This document shows positions 26,500 through 35,467 of a DNA stretch of 44,120 nucleotides, one piece after another. The notes beneath the pieces are model-generated. The model made no database searches, was not told where the DNA came from, and saw only the letters and a list, made by a program, of their open reading frames with translations. The DNA comes from Hyphomicrobiales bacterium (GTDB lineage: Bacteria > Pseudomonadota > Alphaproteobacteria > Rhizobiales > Rhizobiaceae), in the NCBI GenBank assembly GCA_900468065.1, contig UBTA01000016.1, positions 1 to 44,120 on the forward strand, given 5' to 3'. Numbering within the stretch: the stretch's first letter is position 1; every line of letters starts with the position of its first letter. The position numbers were made by a program, and so were the translations under genes.

Positions 26500-26655
26500 A
26501 TGAATCAGTCACGCAGCCGTTCCACAGCCCGCGCTATCGCCGTCGCGAAAGCCGATGAAAGCGCAGCGCGCAAGGCTTTGCTGATCCGCGTTTCAGTGAT
26601 TGCCGTGTTCGCTCTTGCTGCACTCGTCGCCCTGCCGTCTTTCTGGTCCTTCTAA
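26500..26655 (+). CDS. 51-residue single-span membrane protein, hypothetical
   Basis: The ATG at 26500 follows GAAAGGA (26484-26490) at good spacing and opens a frame of 51 residues. An Arg/Ser/Ala-rich, positively charged N-terminal third leads to one strong hydrophobic span (LLIRVSVIAVFALAALVALP) and a short SFWSF tail. The pattern suggests a single-pass inner-membrane protein with its N-terminus inside. No family is recognised. Support comes from the ribosome binding site, the clean coding pattern and a 220-base gene-free region before it. It could be a chance frame, but the membrane profile makes that less likely. Confidence 0.55.
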   Translation: MNQSRSRSTARAIAVAKADESAARKALLIRVSVIAVFALAALVALPSFWSF

Positions 26656-27011
26656 GCAGTCCGATCCCACCTCGCTTGGGAATGACAGCAGCAATGGTAC
26701 GCCTATGCTTCGCTGCATAGTTTCGTGAAAATTGCCCACGGCCGCTTTACCTGCCGATATGCGGTAGAATCCATCTGAAACGATTTAGATCGCATTTATT
26801 CAAATATTAATCGTTGCCGTTGAAGATCGTTTTTCAACGGAGCCTGCCGTGATCTCAGCCCCGGAAGGCGGCGGATCATGCAATGAATGCCTGGCAGGCT
26901 GGCGGCGATGCGCCGTATGATTTTCAGTTAAATCACCAGCTTGTTGGCGCACCGGGGAAGCCTGTCAGGGCTTGAGGAGCGCGGACGCAGGCTGCGAGCC
27001 AAGGTGCGTTC
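26656..27011 (+). other. Gene-free leader/promoter region before the chemoreceptor
   Basis: No gene is seen in these 356 bases. CTATGC and GCATAG form a short hairpin around 26703-26720. AACGATT (about 26779-26785) and AATCGTT (about 26809-26815) are inverted around an AT-rich segment. CCGTTGAA (26817-26824) and TTCAACGG (26833-26840) form a perfect eight-base-pair stem without a T-run, probably in the 5' untranslated region of the chemoreceptor mRNA. The ribosome binding site for 27012 is weak. Confidence 0.5.
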
Positions 27012-29540
27012 ATGTTCATCGACAAGATTCTTGCCCGCTTCAAAATCCAGACCAAAGTGCTGTTGTTCATCCTGCCCTTCGTCGTCAGCATTTGCGCCGT
27101 CGGCATTACCGGTCTTTATGCGTCCGGCCTGCTGCAGGGGCGGATGGAGATTTCCAATAGCGTCCTGCAGTCGCTGAGCGGCTTCAAGGATGTCTATGCC
27201 GGCATGAACGCTTTCCTGAAGAACACGACCGAAGAGTCGCGCCAGGCGGTGCTCGAGAAGATTACAGCCCAGCGCGCGGTTCTCGAGGGGACGCTGGAAC
27301 AAGTCGATGACGAGAAAGGGCGCAGTCAGCTTCAGCAGGCTTTGAGCGGTAGCGCGACGATCGGTGCGCGGGTCGACGGCCTTTGGAAGCTCTACGAACA
27401 GGAAGTGACCCTGCGTCAGTCCATGAATGGAAGCCTTCGACTGCTGCTCGCAGCACAGATGAAAATCCTCGACGAAGCGACGACCATGGAACAGAACGTC
27501 CGTCAGGACGAGGAAGCAGCCAAGTCACTGTTGCGCGAGGCAGAGCGCCTGACCTCGTCCAGCGATACACTCGCCGCCCTCAACACGAGCTTTGCAAAAG
27601 CGGCCAGTGCCGAAGACAAGGTCAAGATGGCGGCCGATTCCTACGGGACGATGACCAAGGTTCTGCGCAAGATCAGTTCCGGGCTGCCGCAAAACCAGAA
27701 GGCAGTTTCAGAAACCTTCAAGACGACCATCGGCGAGATCAAGACGCTGGTCGATAGCGGTGACAAGAGCGACGAAACGGCGGCTTCGATCGGCAGGCTC
27801 ATGGCGCGTTTCCGCCAGACGAGCATACAGCTCAACACCGCCGCAGGTCTGAAGATGCGTGAAGCAACGGCGACCTTCGGCAAGCTCGACGCGGCACTGG
27901 TGAAGGCGAATGCCGTCCTTTCGGGCACCCGTGCGATTGTCAACTCCGTCTACTCGATCCGTATCGCCGCCGCGAGCTTTCTGGAAAAGACGGATGCCGC
28001 TGGCAAAGAGCGATTGATGCGCGAATTCAGCCTGATGAATCAGGAAATCCAGAGTCTGGCCCAGTCGGCTGGCGATTTGCCGTTCTTCAACAATCTCGTC
28101 ATTGCCGTGAAGCCGGTGACGGAAAAAATGCAAGCAGACAGCGCCGCACTCGTCGATAGCAGCGCCGCCCGCCAAGCAGAATTCAGCACCGCAGCCGCCG
28201 AAATCGATGATATTTGGGGACAGCTGACGGCTTTCGCCGAAGGCCAGAAGACCACGGCTTCGGTTGAGCGTGACAAGGCCAACCAGGTGTCCGTGTTCGC
28301 AACGGTGGTGGGTATCCTGATCGCGCTTCTTGCCGGTGGTGCGCTGGTGCTGACGCTAAAAGGTCCGATCGGCCAGATTACCGCCGCCATGCGCCGTCTG
28401 GCTGACGGTGCGCTCGATACCTCCATTGACGGCGGTGCCCGTCGCGACGAGATCGGCGACATGGCCCGGGCGCTCGGCATCTTCAAGGAAAATGCCCTGT
28501 CCAAGGTTCGCATCGAAGCCGAAAGCGAAGAACAGCGCGCCCAGGCCGATGCCGAACGCACCCGCAACGACACGGAAAAGCGCGCCCTCGACAGCCAGAT
28601 CGATTTCGCCGTCAGCCAGCTTGCTGCCGGTCTCGGCCGCCTGGCGCAAGGCGACCTGTCACAGCAGATCGAAACGCCATTCACCGGCCGCCTCGAGCAG
28701 TTGCGCATGGACTTCAACGGTTCGCTGATCCGCCTGCAGGACACGTTGCTGCAGATCCGCAACAATGCCCAGTCGATCCAGCGCAGCGGCAACGACCTGC
28801 ATGCATCGGCAGATTCGCTGTCGAAGCGCACCGAGGCGCAGGCTGCATCGCTGGAAGAAACAGCCGCCGCCGTCGATCAGATCACCGTCACCGTCCGCTC
28901 ATCGGCCGAACGGGCGCATGAGGCCAATGTCGCGGTCACCCATACCAAGAAGAGCGCCGACAGCTCGGCTGTCGTCGTTAGCAACGCCATTGCTGCGATG
29001 GGGCGGATCGAAGATGCCTCGCGCCAGATCGAACAGATCATCGACGTCATCGACGAGATCGCCTTCCAGACCAACCTCCTGGCGCTCAATGCCGGCATCG
29101 AGGCTGCACGGGCCGGGGATGCGGGCAAGGGTTTTGCTGTGGTTGCGCAGGAAGTTCGCGAACTTGCCCAGCGCTCGGCGGGAGCCGCTCGCGAAATCAA
29201 GGGCCTGATCAACAAGTCCGCCAACGAAGTGAATTCCGGCTCGCAACTGGTCCAGCAGACCGGTGCAGTTCTGGCGTCGATCAGCCAGCAGATCGTCTCG
29301 GTCAGTAGCCATGTGGAAATGATTGCGACTGCCAGCCGCGATCAGGCCGCCGCCCTGCACGAGGTCAATGGTTCCGTCAACCAGATGGACCAGATGACCC
29401 AGCAGAACGCTACCATGGTCGATCAGGCGACAAGCGCCAGCCGCGAACTTGCCAATCAGGCCGATACGCTGATGATGCTGGTCGAACAGTTCCGTCTGGA
29501 GCCGGTGAGCACGGGTCGCCAGATGGGGCGCGCCGCCTGA
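27012..29540 (+). CDS. Methyl-accepting chemotaxis protein
   Basis: This 842-residue inner-membrane receptor has a first helix at about 16-40 ([20 protein letters not shown]). A periplasmic all-helical sensor of nearly 390 residues follows, with repeated Ala/Ser-rich heptads that resemble HBM-type two-bundle sensors. The second helix (about 426-449, [18 protein letters not shown]) leads to a HAMP domain and a linker with a second HAMP-like piece. The signalling hairpin has the conserved tip [20 protein letters not shown] and [19 protein letters not shown]. No C-terminal NWETF-type CheR tether is present. The ligand is unknown. It is followed by a strong terminator and has no chemotaxis genes beside it. 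Confidence 0.94.
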   Translation: MFIDKILARFKIQTKVLLFILPFVVSICAVGITGLYASGLLQGRMEISNSVLQSLSGFKDVYAGMNAFLKNTTEESRQAVLEKITAQRAVLEGTLEQVDDEKGRSQLQQALSGSATIGARVDGLWKLYEQEVTLRQSMNGSLRLLLAAQMKILDEATTMEQNVRQDEEAAKSLLREAERLTSSSDTLAALNTSFAKAASAEDKVKMAADSYGTMTKVLRKISSGLPQNQKAVSETFKTTIGEIKTLVDSGDKSDETAASIGRLMARFRQTSIQLNTAAGLKMREATATFGKLDAALVKANAVLSGTRAIVNSVYSIRIAAASFLEKTDAAGKERLMREFSLMNQEIQSLAQSAGDLPFFNNLVIAVKPVTEKMQADSAALVDSSAARQAEFSTAAAEIDDIWGQLTAFAEGQKTTASVERDKANQVSVFATVVGILIALLAGGALVLTLKGPIGQITAAMRRLADGALDTSIDGGARRDEIGDMARALGIFKENALSKVRIEAESEEQRAQADAERTRNDTEKRALDSQIDFAVSQLAAGLGRLAQGDLSQQIETPFTGRLEQLRMDFNGSLIRLQDTLLQIRNNAQSIQRSGNDLHASADSLSKRTEAQAASLEETAAAVDQITVTVRSSAERAHEANVAVTHTKKSADSSAVVVSNAIAAMGRIEDASRQIEQIIDVIDEIAFQTNLLALNAGIEAARAGDAGKGFAVVAQEVRELAQRSAGAAREIKGLINKSANEVNSGSQLVQQTGAVLASISQQIVSVSSHVEMIATASRDQAAALHEVNGSVNQMDQMTQQNATMVDQATSASRELANQADTLMMLVEQFRLEPVSTGRQMGRAA

Positions 29541-29560
29541 TCCAACGATATTCAAACGAG

Positions 29561-29598
29561 GAAAGCCCGGCGTTCGTATCGCCGGGCTTTCTGCTTTT
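29561..29598 (+). terminator. Intrinsic terminator after the chemoreceptor gene
   Basis: GAAAGCCCGGCG and CGCCGGGCTTTC form a perfect twelve-base-pair stem with a seven-base loop, followed by TGCTTTT. It lies 20 bases after the stop codon. The stem ends in A/T pairs on both sides, so it could also act on transcripts coming from the right. Confidence 0.9.
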
Positions 29599-29602
29599 CG
29601 CC

Positions 29603-29755
29603 TTATCGTACCCAGCGCAGGCAAAGCCGCCGTAGCGCGGTGGACATCCTGTTGGACAGCCGGTTCCGGTTGATCAATTCCTGGAATTCATGCGGTTTGT
29701 GGGCGTCTTTTGCCATCATCTCCGCCAATAAAACCACTCCTATCATTTCTGGCAT
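29603..29755 (-). CDS. Possible 50-residue protein divergent from the LysR gene
   Basis: On the reverse strand GAAGGAGACC, an almost ideal ribosome binding site, stands seven to eight bases before the ATG at 29755. The frame runs 50 codons to TAA at 29603. The product begins MPEMIGVVLLAEMMAKDAHK and ends in an Arg-rich helix (RMSTALRRLCLRWVR). It has no recognisable domain. The position, divergent from a LysR-type regulator and convergent on the chemoreceptor terminator, is where a LysR target gene would be expected. It could equally be the remains of a longer gene. Confidence 0.45.
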   Translation of the reverse strand: MPEMIGVVLLAEMMAKDAHKPHEFQELINRNRLSNRMSTALRRLCLRWVR

Positions 29756-29926
29756 CGTTCAGGTCTCCTTCGGCAACAGAAAGCCGTTGCCGGACCGGGT
29801 GTCCTGCATGCCAGCTTCCTTCAATCTGGGATGAGGAGGCGGTCTGGCCGCGCTCCTTTAACGGCCTGAACCTATGCTTCAAAAATGGATTTATAAACGC
29901 AATAAATTGGAGTATGTCTTTCATTT

Positions 29927-30802
29927 ATGAAAAACATAACCTGGGATGCCTACCAGATATTTTTAGCCGTTGCCCGCCATGGCGGGCTGACCGGCGCTGC
30001 TCAGGCCCACGCTTTGAGCCCGGCGACGGTGGGGCGGCGCGTGCTCGATCTGGAGCAGGGGATCGGTCGGCAGCTGTTTGTCCGCAGCCAGACCGGCTAC
30101 CGGTTGACGGCCGACGGGCAGGCTCTTTTTGAACAGTTGCAGGCCATGGACGCCGTTGTCCGCAAAGTCGATGGCTGGCGGCAGGAAGCCCATGGCGCGT
30201 CGGTGGTTCGGCTGATGGCCGGTACCTGGGTGACCTGGCTGGTTTGTGAAAACATTCAGGCTATCTGGAGCGAGCGCGATGGGTTCCGCCTCGATATGTC
30301 CGTTTCCGAGCGCCGGGCGACGCTGGCGCACCGCGAAAGCGATATCGGCGTGCGTGCGGTGGCGCCGGAAGAGCCACATCTGGCGAGCCGCCATACTGGC
30401 GACGTCGCCTACGCCGCCTATCGCCAACGCAATGCGCCAGCGGGGCTTTCATCGGCCTTGCTTGCCGTATCGGAGGAGGATGCAATCTCGCCTTATCTGC
30501 GCTGGCCGCATGAGCAGGGAGAAGTCTCTATCGCCGTCATCGTCAGCCGCCCGCGCTCGTTGCTCGATCTGGCAAGGGCAGGGGCGGGGCAGGCGGTTCT
30601 ACCCTGTTTCGTCGGCGATCTCGACCCGGGTCTGGAGCGGGTCGGTGAGGAATTGAAGCAGCTGCGCCACGGGCAATGGATCGTCACCAACAGCGAAGAC
30701 CGCCATCGCCGTGAAATCCGAACGGTCTCCGAACGGCTGTTCCGGCTGGTCAAAAGCCATGCCGATCTCTTCGCCGGCAAGCGGCCAAGCCGAAGTCTCT
30801 GA
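29927..30802 (+). CDS. LysR-family transcriptional regulator
   Basis: The 291-residue protein has an N-terminal winged helix-turn-helix of LysR type (ITWDAYQIFLAVARHGGLTG, then LSPATVGRRVLDLEQGIGRQ), followed by LFVRSQTGYRLTADG and a linker helix. An effector-binding domain follows, shorter than usual and with weak similarity to the typical LysR substrate fold. The HTH reads VGRRV where most members have VSRRI or VSQQI. The target and co-inducer are unknown; the divergent small ORF is the nearest candidate target. A two-way terminator follows the gene. Confidence 0.87.
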   Translation: MKNITWDAYQIFLAVARHGGLTGAAQAHALSPATVGRRVLDLEQGIGRQLFVRSQTGYRLTADGQALFEQLQAMDAVVRKVDGWRQEAHGASVVRLMAGTWVTWLVCENIQAIWSERDGFRLDMSVSERRATLAHRESDIGVRAVAPEEPHLASRHTGDVAYAAYRQRNAPAGLSSALLAVSEEDAISPYLRWPHEQGEVSIAVIVSRPRSLLDLARAGAGQAVLPCFVGDLDPGLERVGEELKQLRHGQWIVTNSEDRHRREIRTVSERLFRLVKSHADLFAGKRPSRSL

Positions 30803-30840
30803 CGGCCCCGGGCGTAGTATGTGCGCTGCCCTTAAAACGC

Positions 30841-30874
30841 AAAATCCCGACGGGAAAAGTCCCGCCGGGATTTT
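30841..30874. terminator. Bidirectional terminator between the LysR gene and the aceA operon
   Basis: AAAATCCCG and CGGGATTTT pair, and inside them CGGGA and TCCCG pair around AAAG, with a single A-C mismatch between the two helices. The outer A/T arms give a T-tract in both directions, which suits two convergent transcription units (ends at 30802 and 30895). Confidence 0.9.
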
Positions 30875-30894
30875 CGTGGACAGCGTGCCATGCC

Positions 30895-31146
30895 TCAGCC
30901 GCGACCCTGCGTCACGATAACCGGGATCAGCAGATCACCCCAGTTTCCTTCGCCGCCGTGATGCCGAGCCGAGCGGACGAGTTCGACCGAGACGCCGGCA
31001 TCCACAGCCTTCATGACGGCCTGGTTCAGCCTGTGCAGGTCGTTGGCGACCATGCGGATCATCGCCTGCTGTTCCGGTGTCATGGCCGAGGATTGTTCCT
31101 CTGCCCGTTCCTTGACGTGCGTCTTGATGGTGGTCTGGACTGTCAT
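30895..31146 (-). CDS. Small conserved-looking protein downstream of aceA
   Basis: The 83-residue product starts MTVQTTIKTHVKERAEEQSS. It has a helical Met/Gln-rich centre and a C-terminal motif GGEGNWGDLLIPVIV. The ATG at 31146 follows GAGGAG at seven bases, much better than the upstream open frame to 31272. It lies 82 bases after aceA on the same strand, before the shared terminator, so it is probably co-transcribed with isocitrate lyase. From memory a small gene occupies this place in related rhizobia, but I know no function. No membrane span or catalytic motif is seen. Confidence 0.7.
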   Translation of the reverse strand: MTVQTTIKTHVKERAEEQSSAMTPEQQAMIRMVANDLHRLNQAVMKAVDAGVSVELVRSARHHGGEGNWGDLLIPVIVTQGRG

Positions 31147-31228
31147 GGCATTTCTCCTCTGTCGGGGTTGTTGAAGGGACGTTCCGGTTTCCTCCCCCGG
31201 CCAGTAAAAGCCGGGGAAGGAGATTGTC

Positions 31229-32518
31229 TTACTCCGCCGCCGGGCGGAACTGTTCGTGTTCGGTCGATTCATGCATGGCGGTGGTGGATGACTTGCCGCC
31301 GGTAATCGCCATTGAGACGGCGTCGAAATAGCCTGTGCCGACTTCGCGCTGGTGCTTGGTGGCGGTATAGCCGTTGACCTCGGCGGCGAATTCCGCTTCC
31401 TGCAGCTCGGAGTAGGCCGCCATCTGCCGGTCCTTGTAGCCGCGCGCCAGTTCGAACATGCCGAAGTTCAGCTGGTGGAAACCGGCAAGCGTGATGAACT
31501 GGAACTTGTAGCCCATGGCGCCGAGTTCGCGCTGGAACTTGGCAATCGTCGCGTCGTCGAGGTTTTTCTTCCAGTTGAACGACGGTGAGCAATTATAGGC
31601 GAGCTTCTTGCCCGGATGCACCTTGTGAACAGCCTCGGCGAACTTGCGCGCCTGTTCGAGATCCGGCTTGCCGGTCTCCATCCAGATGAGGTCGCAATAG
31701 GGCGCATAGGCAATGGCGCGGGCAATGCAGGGCTCGATGCCGTTCTTCACCTGGTAGAAACCTTCCGTGGTGCGGCCGGCATCGTAATCGACGAAGGGCT
31801 GGTCGCGCTCGTCGATATCGGATGTCAGCAGCTTGGCCGCTTCCGCGTCTGTGCGGGCGATGACCAGCGTCGGCGTGCCCATGACGTCGGCGGCGAGCCG
31901 CGCGGCATTGAGGTTGCGGATGTGGGCTGCCGTCGGGATCAGGACCTTGCCCCCGAGATGGCCGCATTTCTTTTCCGATGCCAGCTGGTCCTCATAGTGA
32001 ACGCCCGCAGCGCCTGCCTCGATAAAGGCCTTCATGATCTCGAAGGCATTGAGCGGCCCGCCGAAACCGGCCTCGGCATCGGCAACGATCGGGGCGAACC
32101 AAGTGTCGACCGAGAGACCCTTGCCTTCCGAGGTTTCGATCTGGTCGGCGCGCTGCAATGTCCTGTTGATGCGCTTGGCCAGTTCCGGTGCCGCATTGGC
32201 CGGATAGAGCGACTGGTCGGGATACATCGATGATGCGGTATTGCTGTCGGCGGCGACCTGCCAGCCGGAAAGGTAGATCGCCTTCAAGCCGGCGCGGACC
32301 TGCTGCATCGCCTGGTTGCCCGTCATCGCACCCAGCGCATTGACGAAATCTTCCTCATGGATCAGCTGCCATAGCCGGTTGGCGCCCATTTCGGCCAGCG
32401 TATGCTGGATCTGGACGGAGCCGCGCAGCCGCGTGACGTCCTCGGCGGTGTAGGGGCGATCAAGGCCATCGAAACGGCCCTGTGGGGCACCGGGAACGAG
32501 ATTGTAAAAATCAGTCAT
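31229..32518 (-). CDS. aceA: Isocitrate lyase AceA
   Basis: The 429-residue enzyme cleaves isocitrate to succinate and glyoxylate, the entry to the glyoxylate shunt for growth on acetate, fatty acids or other acetyl-CoA sources. The active-site loop [11 protein letters not shown] places the catalytic Cys at about residue 185. [17 protein letters not shown], metal- and substrate-binding [12 protein letters not shown], and [11 protein letters not shown] are present. AGGAGG six bases before the ATG at 32518 decides the start; the ATG at 32524 sits right on that site. It diverges from an ScfR/RamB-type regulator. Malate synthase is not in the window. Confidence 0.97.
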   Translation of the reverse strand: MTDFYNLVPGAPQGRFDGLDRPYTAEDVTRLRGSVQIQHTLAEMGANRLWQLIHEEDFVNALGAMTGNQAMQQVRAGLKAIYLSGWQVAADSNTASSMYPDQSLYPANAAPELAKRINRTLQRADQIETSEGKGLSVDTWFAPIVADAEAGFGGPLNAFEIMKAFIEAGAAGVHYEDQLASEKKCGHLGGKVLIPTAAHIRNLNAARLAADVMGTPTLVIARTDAEAAKLLTSDIDERDQPFVDYDAGRTTEGFYQVKNGIEPCIARAIAYAPYCDLIWMETGKPDLEQARKFAEAVHKVHPGKKLAYNCSPSFNWKKNLDDATIAKFQRELGAMGYKFQFITLAGFHQLNFGMFELARGYKDRQMAAYSELQEAEFAAEVNGYTATKHQREVGTGYFDAVSMAITGGKSSTTAMHESTEHEQFRPAAE

Positions 32519-32540
32519 AAACATCCTCCTGCAGTTTTCC

Positions 32541-32572
32541 GAACGACGTTCGACTTTGGTTTAACGTCGTTC
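32541..32572. promoter_or_regulatory. 10-base inverted repeat in the aceA leader
   Basis: GAACGACGTT (32541-32550) and AACGTCGTTC (32563-32572) are exact reverse complements 12 bases apart, starting 23 bases before the aceA ATG. It could be a regulator site or a stem-loop in the aceA leader. The left arm is itself close to palindromic. Confidence 0.55.
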
Positions 32573-32596
32573 ATTCGTCGAATTTGATGTGACGAG

Positions 32597-32737
32597 TTTT
32601 ACAATGCGACGCACAAAGTCACCAGAATAAAAGGAATGTCGCGTCGTTGAAAAGGGTTATCATGTCTTGTCTTTTACAAAGCTGTTCTGTAATTTTGTAA
32701 ATTATGTAAACGTGAACTCCCGGTGGAAGTTGTAAAA
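32597..32737. promoter_or_regulatory. Repeated TTTTACAA sites between aceA and its regulator
   Basis: TTTTACAA occurs at 32597-32604 and 32672-32679, its reverse complement at 32730-32737, and a seven-of-eight copy at 32694-32701. TTTACAAA and TTTGTAAA at 32673-32680 and 32694-32701 are inverted 13 bases apart. They resemble the TTTGCAAA-type boxes that I recall for RamB/PccR regulators. The last copy lies ten bases before the regulator start, which suggests autoregulation. Confidence 0.6.
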
Positions 32738-32747
32738 GGCGTGACAA

Positions 32748-34157
32748 ATGGCTGAAAACAAGATTTTTGCCGGTGCCCGGGTGCGGCGCATCCGCAACGG
32801 GTTGTCACTGACCCAGACGGCGATGGCCGAGGCGCTCGGCATCTCGCCGTCCTATCTTAACCTGATCGAGCGCAATCAGCGGCCCTTGACGGTGCAGCTG
32901 CTGTTGAAACTCTCCTCTGTCTACAAGGTCGATCTCGACGAATTGCAGGGGGAGGCGACCGGCAGCGTCACGCAATTGCGCGAAGTGTTTGCCGATCCGC
33001 TGCTCTCGGGCGAATTGCCGGGTGATCAGGAATTGATTGAGGTGGCGGAGGCCGCCCCCAATGCCGCGATGGGCGTGCTCAAGCTGTACCGCGCCTATCG
33101 CGAACAATCCCTGCGGCTGAAGGACCTGAGCGCACTCCTGTCCGATCACGGGCATATGGCGGCACTTTCCGATGCCCGCCTGCCGATGGATGAAGTGCGC
33201 GACATCTTCGAAAACCGGCCGCATTATTTTGCCGGGATCGATGACGCCGCCGAGGCGTTTCATGCGCAGCTGTCGCCCGGCGACGATCTTGCCGGTGCGC
33301 TAAAAACTTGGCTGCGCAAGGAGCATGGTCTGTCCGTGCGGACTTTGCCCGTGCATGTCATGCCGGATTTGCGCCGCCGCTTTGATCGTCACTCGATGCG
33401 GCTGTTTCTATCGGAACGGCTGTCGGCGCAGGACCAGCTGCGGGAAATCGCCATGGAAGCGGCGCAGATCGCTTTTCCGGAGGCCATCGCCGCCGATCTC
33501 CAGCAACTGGCGTTTTCGACCGGCGAGGCGCGCCGTATTGGCCGCTTCGAGCTGGCGCGGTATGCTGCGCATGCGATTATGATGCCCTATGCCGGGTTTC
33601 TCGGCGCAGCACAGCGGGCGAAATACGACATCGATGTCCTGATCGCCCGGTTCCAGGTCTCGTTCGAACAGGCGGCGAGCCGCCTGGTAACGCTGCAGAG
33701 GCCAGGTGCTGCGGGGCTGGCCTTTTTTCTGATGGAGATCGATCATGCAGGCAACCGACTGCGCAAGGCAGGGGGGCTGGGCTTTCCGCAAGCGCGCTTC
33801 GGTGGCAGCTGTCCGAAGCTCAATGTCCACTCTGCATTCGCGCAAGCCGGGCAAGTTCTGGCCGACCGGGTGGAGATTTTCGGAGGTGGGGAGTTCGTCA
33901 CCATCGCCCGGACCATCGACGGGCCGCGAACGAATTTTCAGGAGCGCGTTCGACGCACCGCCATTCTCATCGGCTATGACGCCGCCCAGGCGGGAGACAC
34001 CGTCTATGGCGGCGCGCCGCTTGGGTCCGTCGCCGGTGGCACGGCCTGCCGTCTTTGCGAGCGGCAGGGCTGTCTCGCCCGTGCCGAACCGCCGGTCACC
34101 CGGCCGCTCGGGTTGGATGAGATGGTGACCGGTTTGAGCGCCTTCGATTTCCAGTAG
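32748..34157 (+). CDS. ScfR/RamB-type XRE-family regulator (short-chain fatty acyl sensing)
   Basis: The 469-residue protein has an N-terminal XRE helix-turn-helix (residues about 8-62, GLSLTQTAMAEALGISPSYL, then NLIERNQRPLTVQLLLKLS). A central IrrE/ImmA-like region follows, then a DUF2083-type C-terminus that carries ACRLCERQGCLAR. This is the architecture of RamB of corynebacteria and PccR of Rhodobacter, which bind short acyl-CoAs and control glyoxylate or propionyl-CoA genes. Divergence from aceA supports the same role here. No HExxH metallopeptidase motif is visible, so the central domain is probably only a sensor. The stop faces the desaturase stop with a 12-base gap. Confidence 0.9.
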   Translation: MAENKIFAGARVRRIRNGLSLTQTAMAEALGISPSYLNLIERNQRPLTVQLLLKLSSVYKVDLDELQGEATGSVTQLREVFADPLLSGELPGDQELIEVAEAAPNAAMGVLKLYRAYREQSLRLKDLSALLSDHGHMAALSDARLPMDEVRDIFENRPHYFAGIDDAAEAFHAQLSPGDDLAGALKTWLRKEHGLSVRTLPVHVMPDLRRRFDRHSMRLFLSERLSAQDQLREIAMEAAQIAFPEAIAADLQQLAFSTGEARRIGRFELARYAAHAIMMPYAGFLGAAQRAKYDIDVLIARFQVSFEQAASRLVTLQRPGAAGLAFFLMEIDHAGNRLRKAGGLGFPQARFGGSCPKLNVHSAFAQAGQVLADRVEIFGGGEFVTIARTIDGPRTNFQERVRRTAILIGYDAAQAGDTVYGGAPLGSVAGGTACRLCERQGCLARAEPPVTRPLGLDEMVTGLSAFDFQ

Positions 34158-34169
34158 GCGCCCGGATTT

Positions 34170-35123
34170 TCAGTAGCTGACCGGATGATGGGCTGGCAGC
34201 AGCGGTGCATTCGGCGCAAAGCACTCTGCCGGCAGACCCGTCGTATAACCGCGGGTGATATGCGCCTTTGCGGCATAAGTGGGGTTCTTCATCAGCACCG
34301 CATGCAGCTCCGGCAGGTTATAATAGGGCACGCCGGGGTAAAGATGGTGCTCCAAGTGATAGTTGATGTTGTGGGGCGCAAAGAACAGCTTTTCCCAGAG
34401 ATAGGGATAGACCGTGCGCGAGCTGCCCAGTTCGTCGGAATAATCCATGCTGCCGAAATGCTCGGCAACGCTGCGGACATAGAGGAACAGGCAGAAGAAG
34501 GTGAAGAACGGCACCAGCCAGTAGAGCGTGAAATCCGTCCAGAGCCCGAACGCCGAGAAGATCACGGCAGCAGCGGCGTAGAAGCCGATGCGCAGCAGCT
34601 TGTAGGTCCGGGTGGAGCGGTCATGCTTGGCGATGCGCTTGGCCATGTGCAGGATATCGCGAACCGAATTGATCGCGACGAGATAGCCGAGCAGCTGCAC
34701 CACGCCGCGCCAGACTTTTTGCGGGAAGGTGAACTGCGTCATGCCAAGCTTTGCCGCCCAGTCCGGATCCTCGTCGGTGTTGGTGTGCTGGTGATGAGCA
34801 AGGTGGTTCATCCGGTAGCCGTCGACGGTCGCCATGATCGGCCACGCCAGGAGCAGGTCGCTCATCCAATCGCTGAACCTGCGGTTCTTGATGATGCGGT
34901 AATGGGCGGCCTCGTGCATCAGGCAGCCGAAGGCGTGCATGCGCCCGGCAATGACCAGAACCGCGGCGAAATAGGCAAGCGGATGTTGCATATATTTGCT
35001 GAAGGCAATGGCGCCGCCAATCAGCGCCCAGTCGAAACCGATGGCCAGAAGCGTCCGGTAAGACTGCAGCACCGATAGCCGCTTCAGTTCCCGTGGGTCG
35101 ATCCGCTGCGACTTCACACTCAT
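34170..35123 (-). CDS. Membrane fatty acid desaturase family protein
   Basis: The 317-residue integral membrane protein has the three His boxes of the di-iron desaturase/hydroxylase superfamily: HEAAH at residues 70-74, HLAHH at 107-111 and HNINYHLEHH at 251-260. They are separated by pairs of hydrophobic spans. The layout fits acyl-lipid desaturases but also related hydroxylases, so the substrate is open. The start at 35123 gives MSVKSQRIDPRELKRL with GGAG about ten bases upstream. The open frame upstream to 35399 is probably not translated. It converges on the ScfR-type gene. Confidence 0.87.
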   Translation of the reverse strand: MSVKSQRIDPRELKRLSVLQSYRTLLAIGFDWALIGGAIAFSKYMQHPLAYFAAVLVIAGRMHAFGCLMHEAAHYRIIKNRRFSDWMSDLLLAWPIMATVDGYRMNHLAHHQHTNTDEDPDWAAKLGMTQFTFPQKVWRGVVQLLGYLVAINSVRDILHMAKRIAKHDRSTRTYKLLRIGFYAAAAVIFSAFGLWTDFTLYWLVPFFTFFCLFLYVRSVAEHFGSMDYSDELGSSRTVYPYLWEKLFFAPHNINYHLEHHLYPGVPYYNLPELHAVLMKNPTYAAKAHITRGYTTGLPAECFAPNAPLLPAHHPVSY

Positions 35124-35467
35124 GATGGCCAACTCCGAACGCACAACCGTTGGAGCGCAAAATCGCATTCCGGACATGGTTAAGCAATCGTAAACGCCAC
35201 CGTTAAGGATCGATTTGCGCTTATGGTTAATCTGCGGCCGGTGCCCAGTCGCACCTCTTGTCGGGTGATCGTGTCGCACTGAAAAGATTCGCCTTTTGCC
35301 AGTGACCTCTAAAGTTTGGGATGCCGCAGACTGGTTCGCGCGGGGCCAGTAAAAGCGCTTGTGGTTGTTGGAAAACATGCCTAACTTCCAAACGCGCATA
35401 CGGAGGGACAGACAGGCAGGCGACGGCGGCGTGCCTGGACTGGCCCGATAAAACCAAGGGGAATTCC
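35124..35467. other. Divergent desaturase/potF intergenic region
   Basis: These 344 bases separate two divergent genes. No convincing gene is seen. AAAGCGCTTG at 35352-35361 matches nine of ten bases of the AglR-like palindrome core. CAGGC and GCCTG arms around 35414-35440 can form a GC-rich hairpin in the potF leader. AAGGGGAA lies just before the potF start. Confidence 0.45.

Noticed and set aside
29688..29924. A 78-codon minus-strand frame starting next to the LysR start
   Set aside because: It competes with the frame at 29603-29755, which has a far better ribosome binding site, and its sequence is compositionally mixed with no domain.
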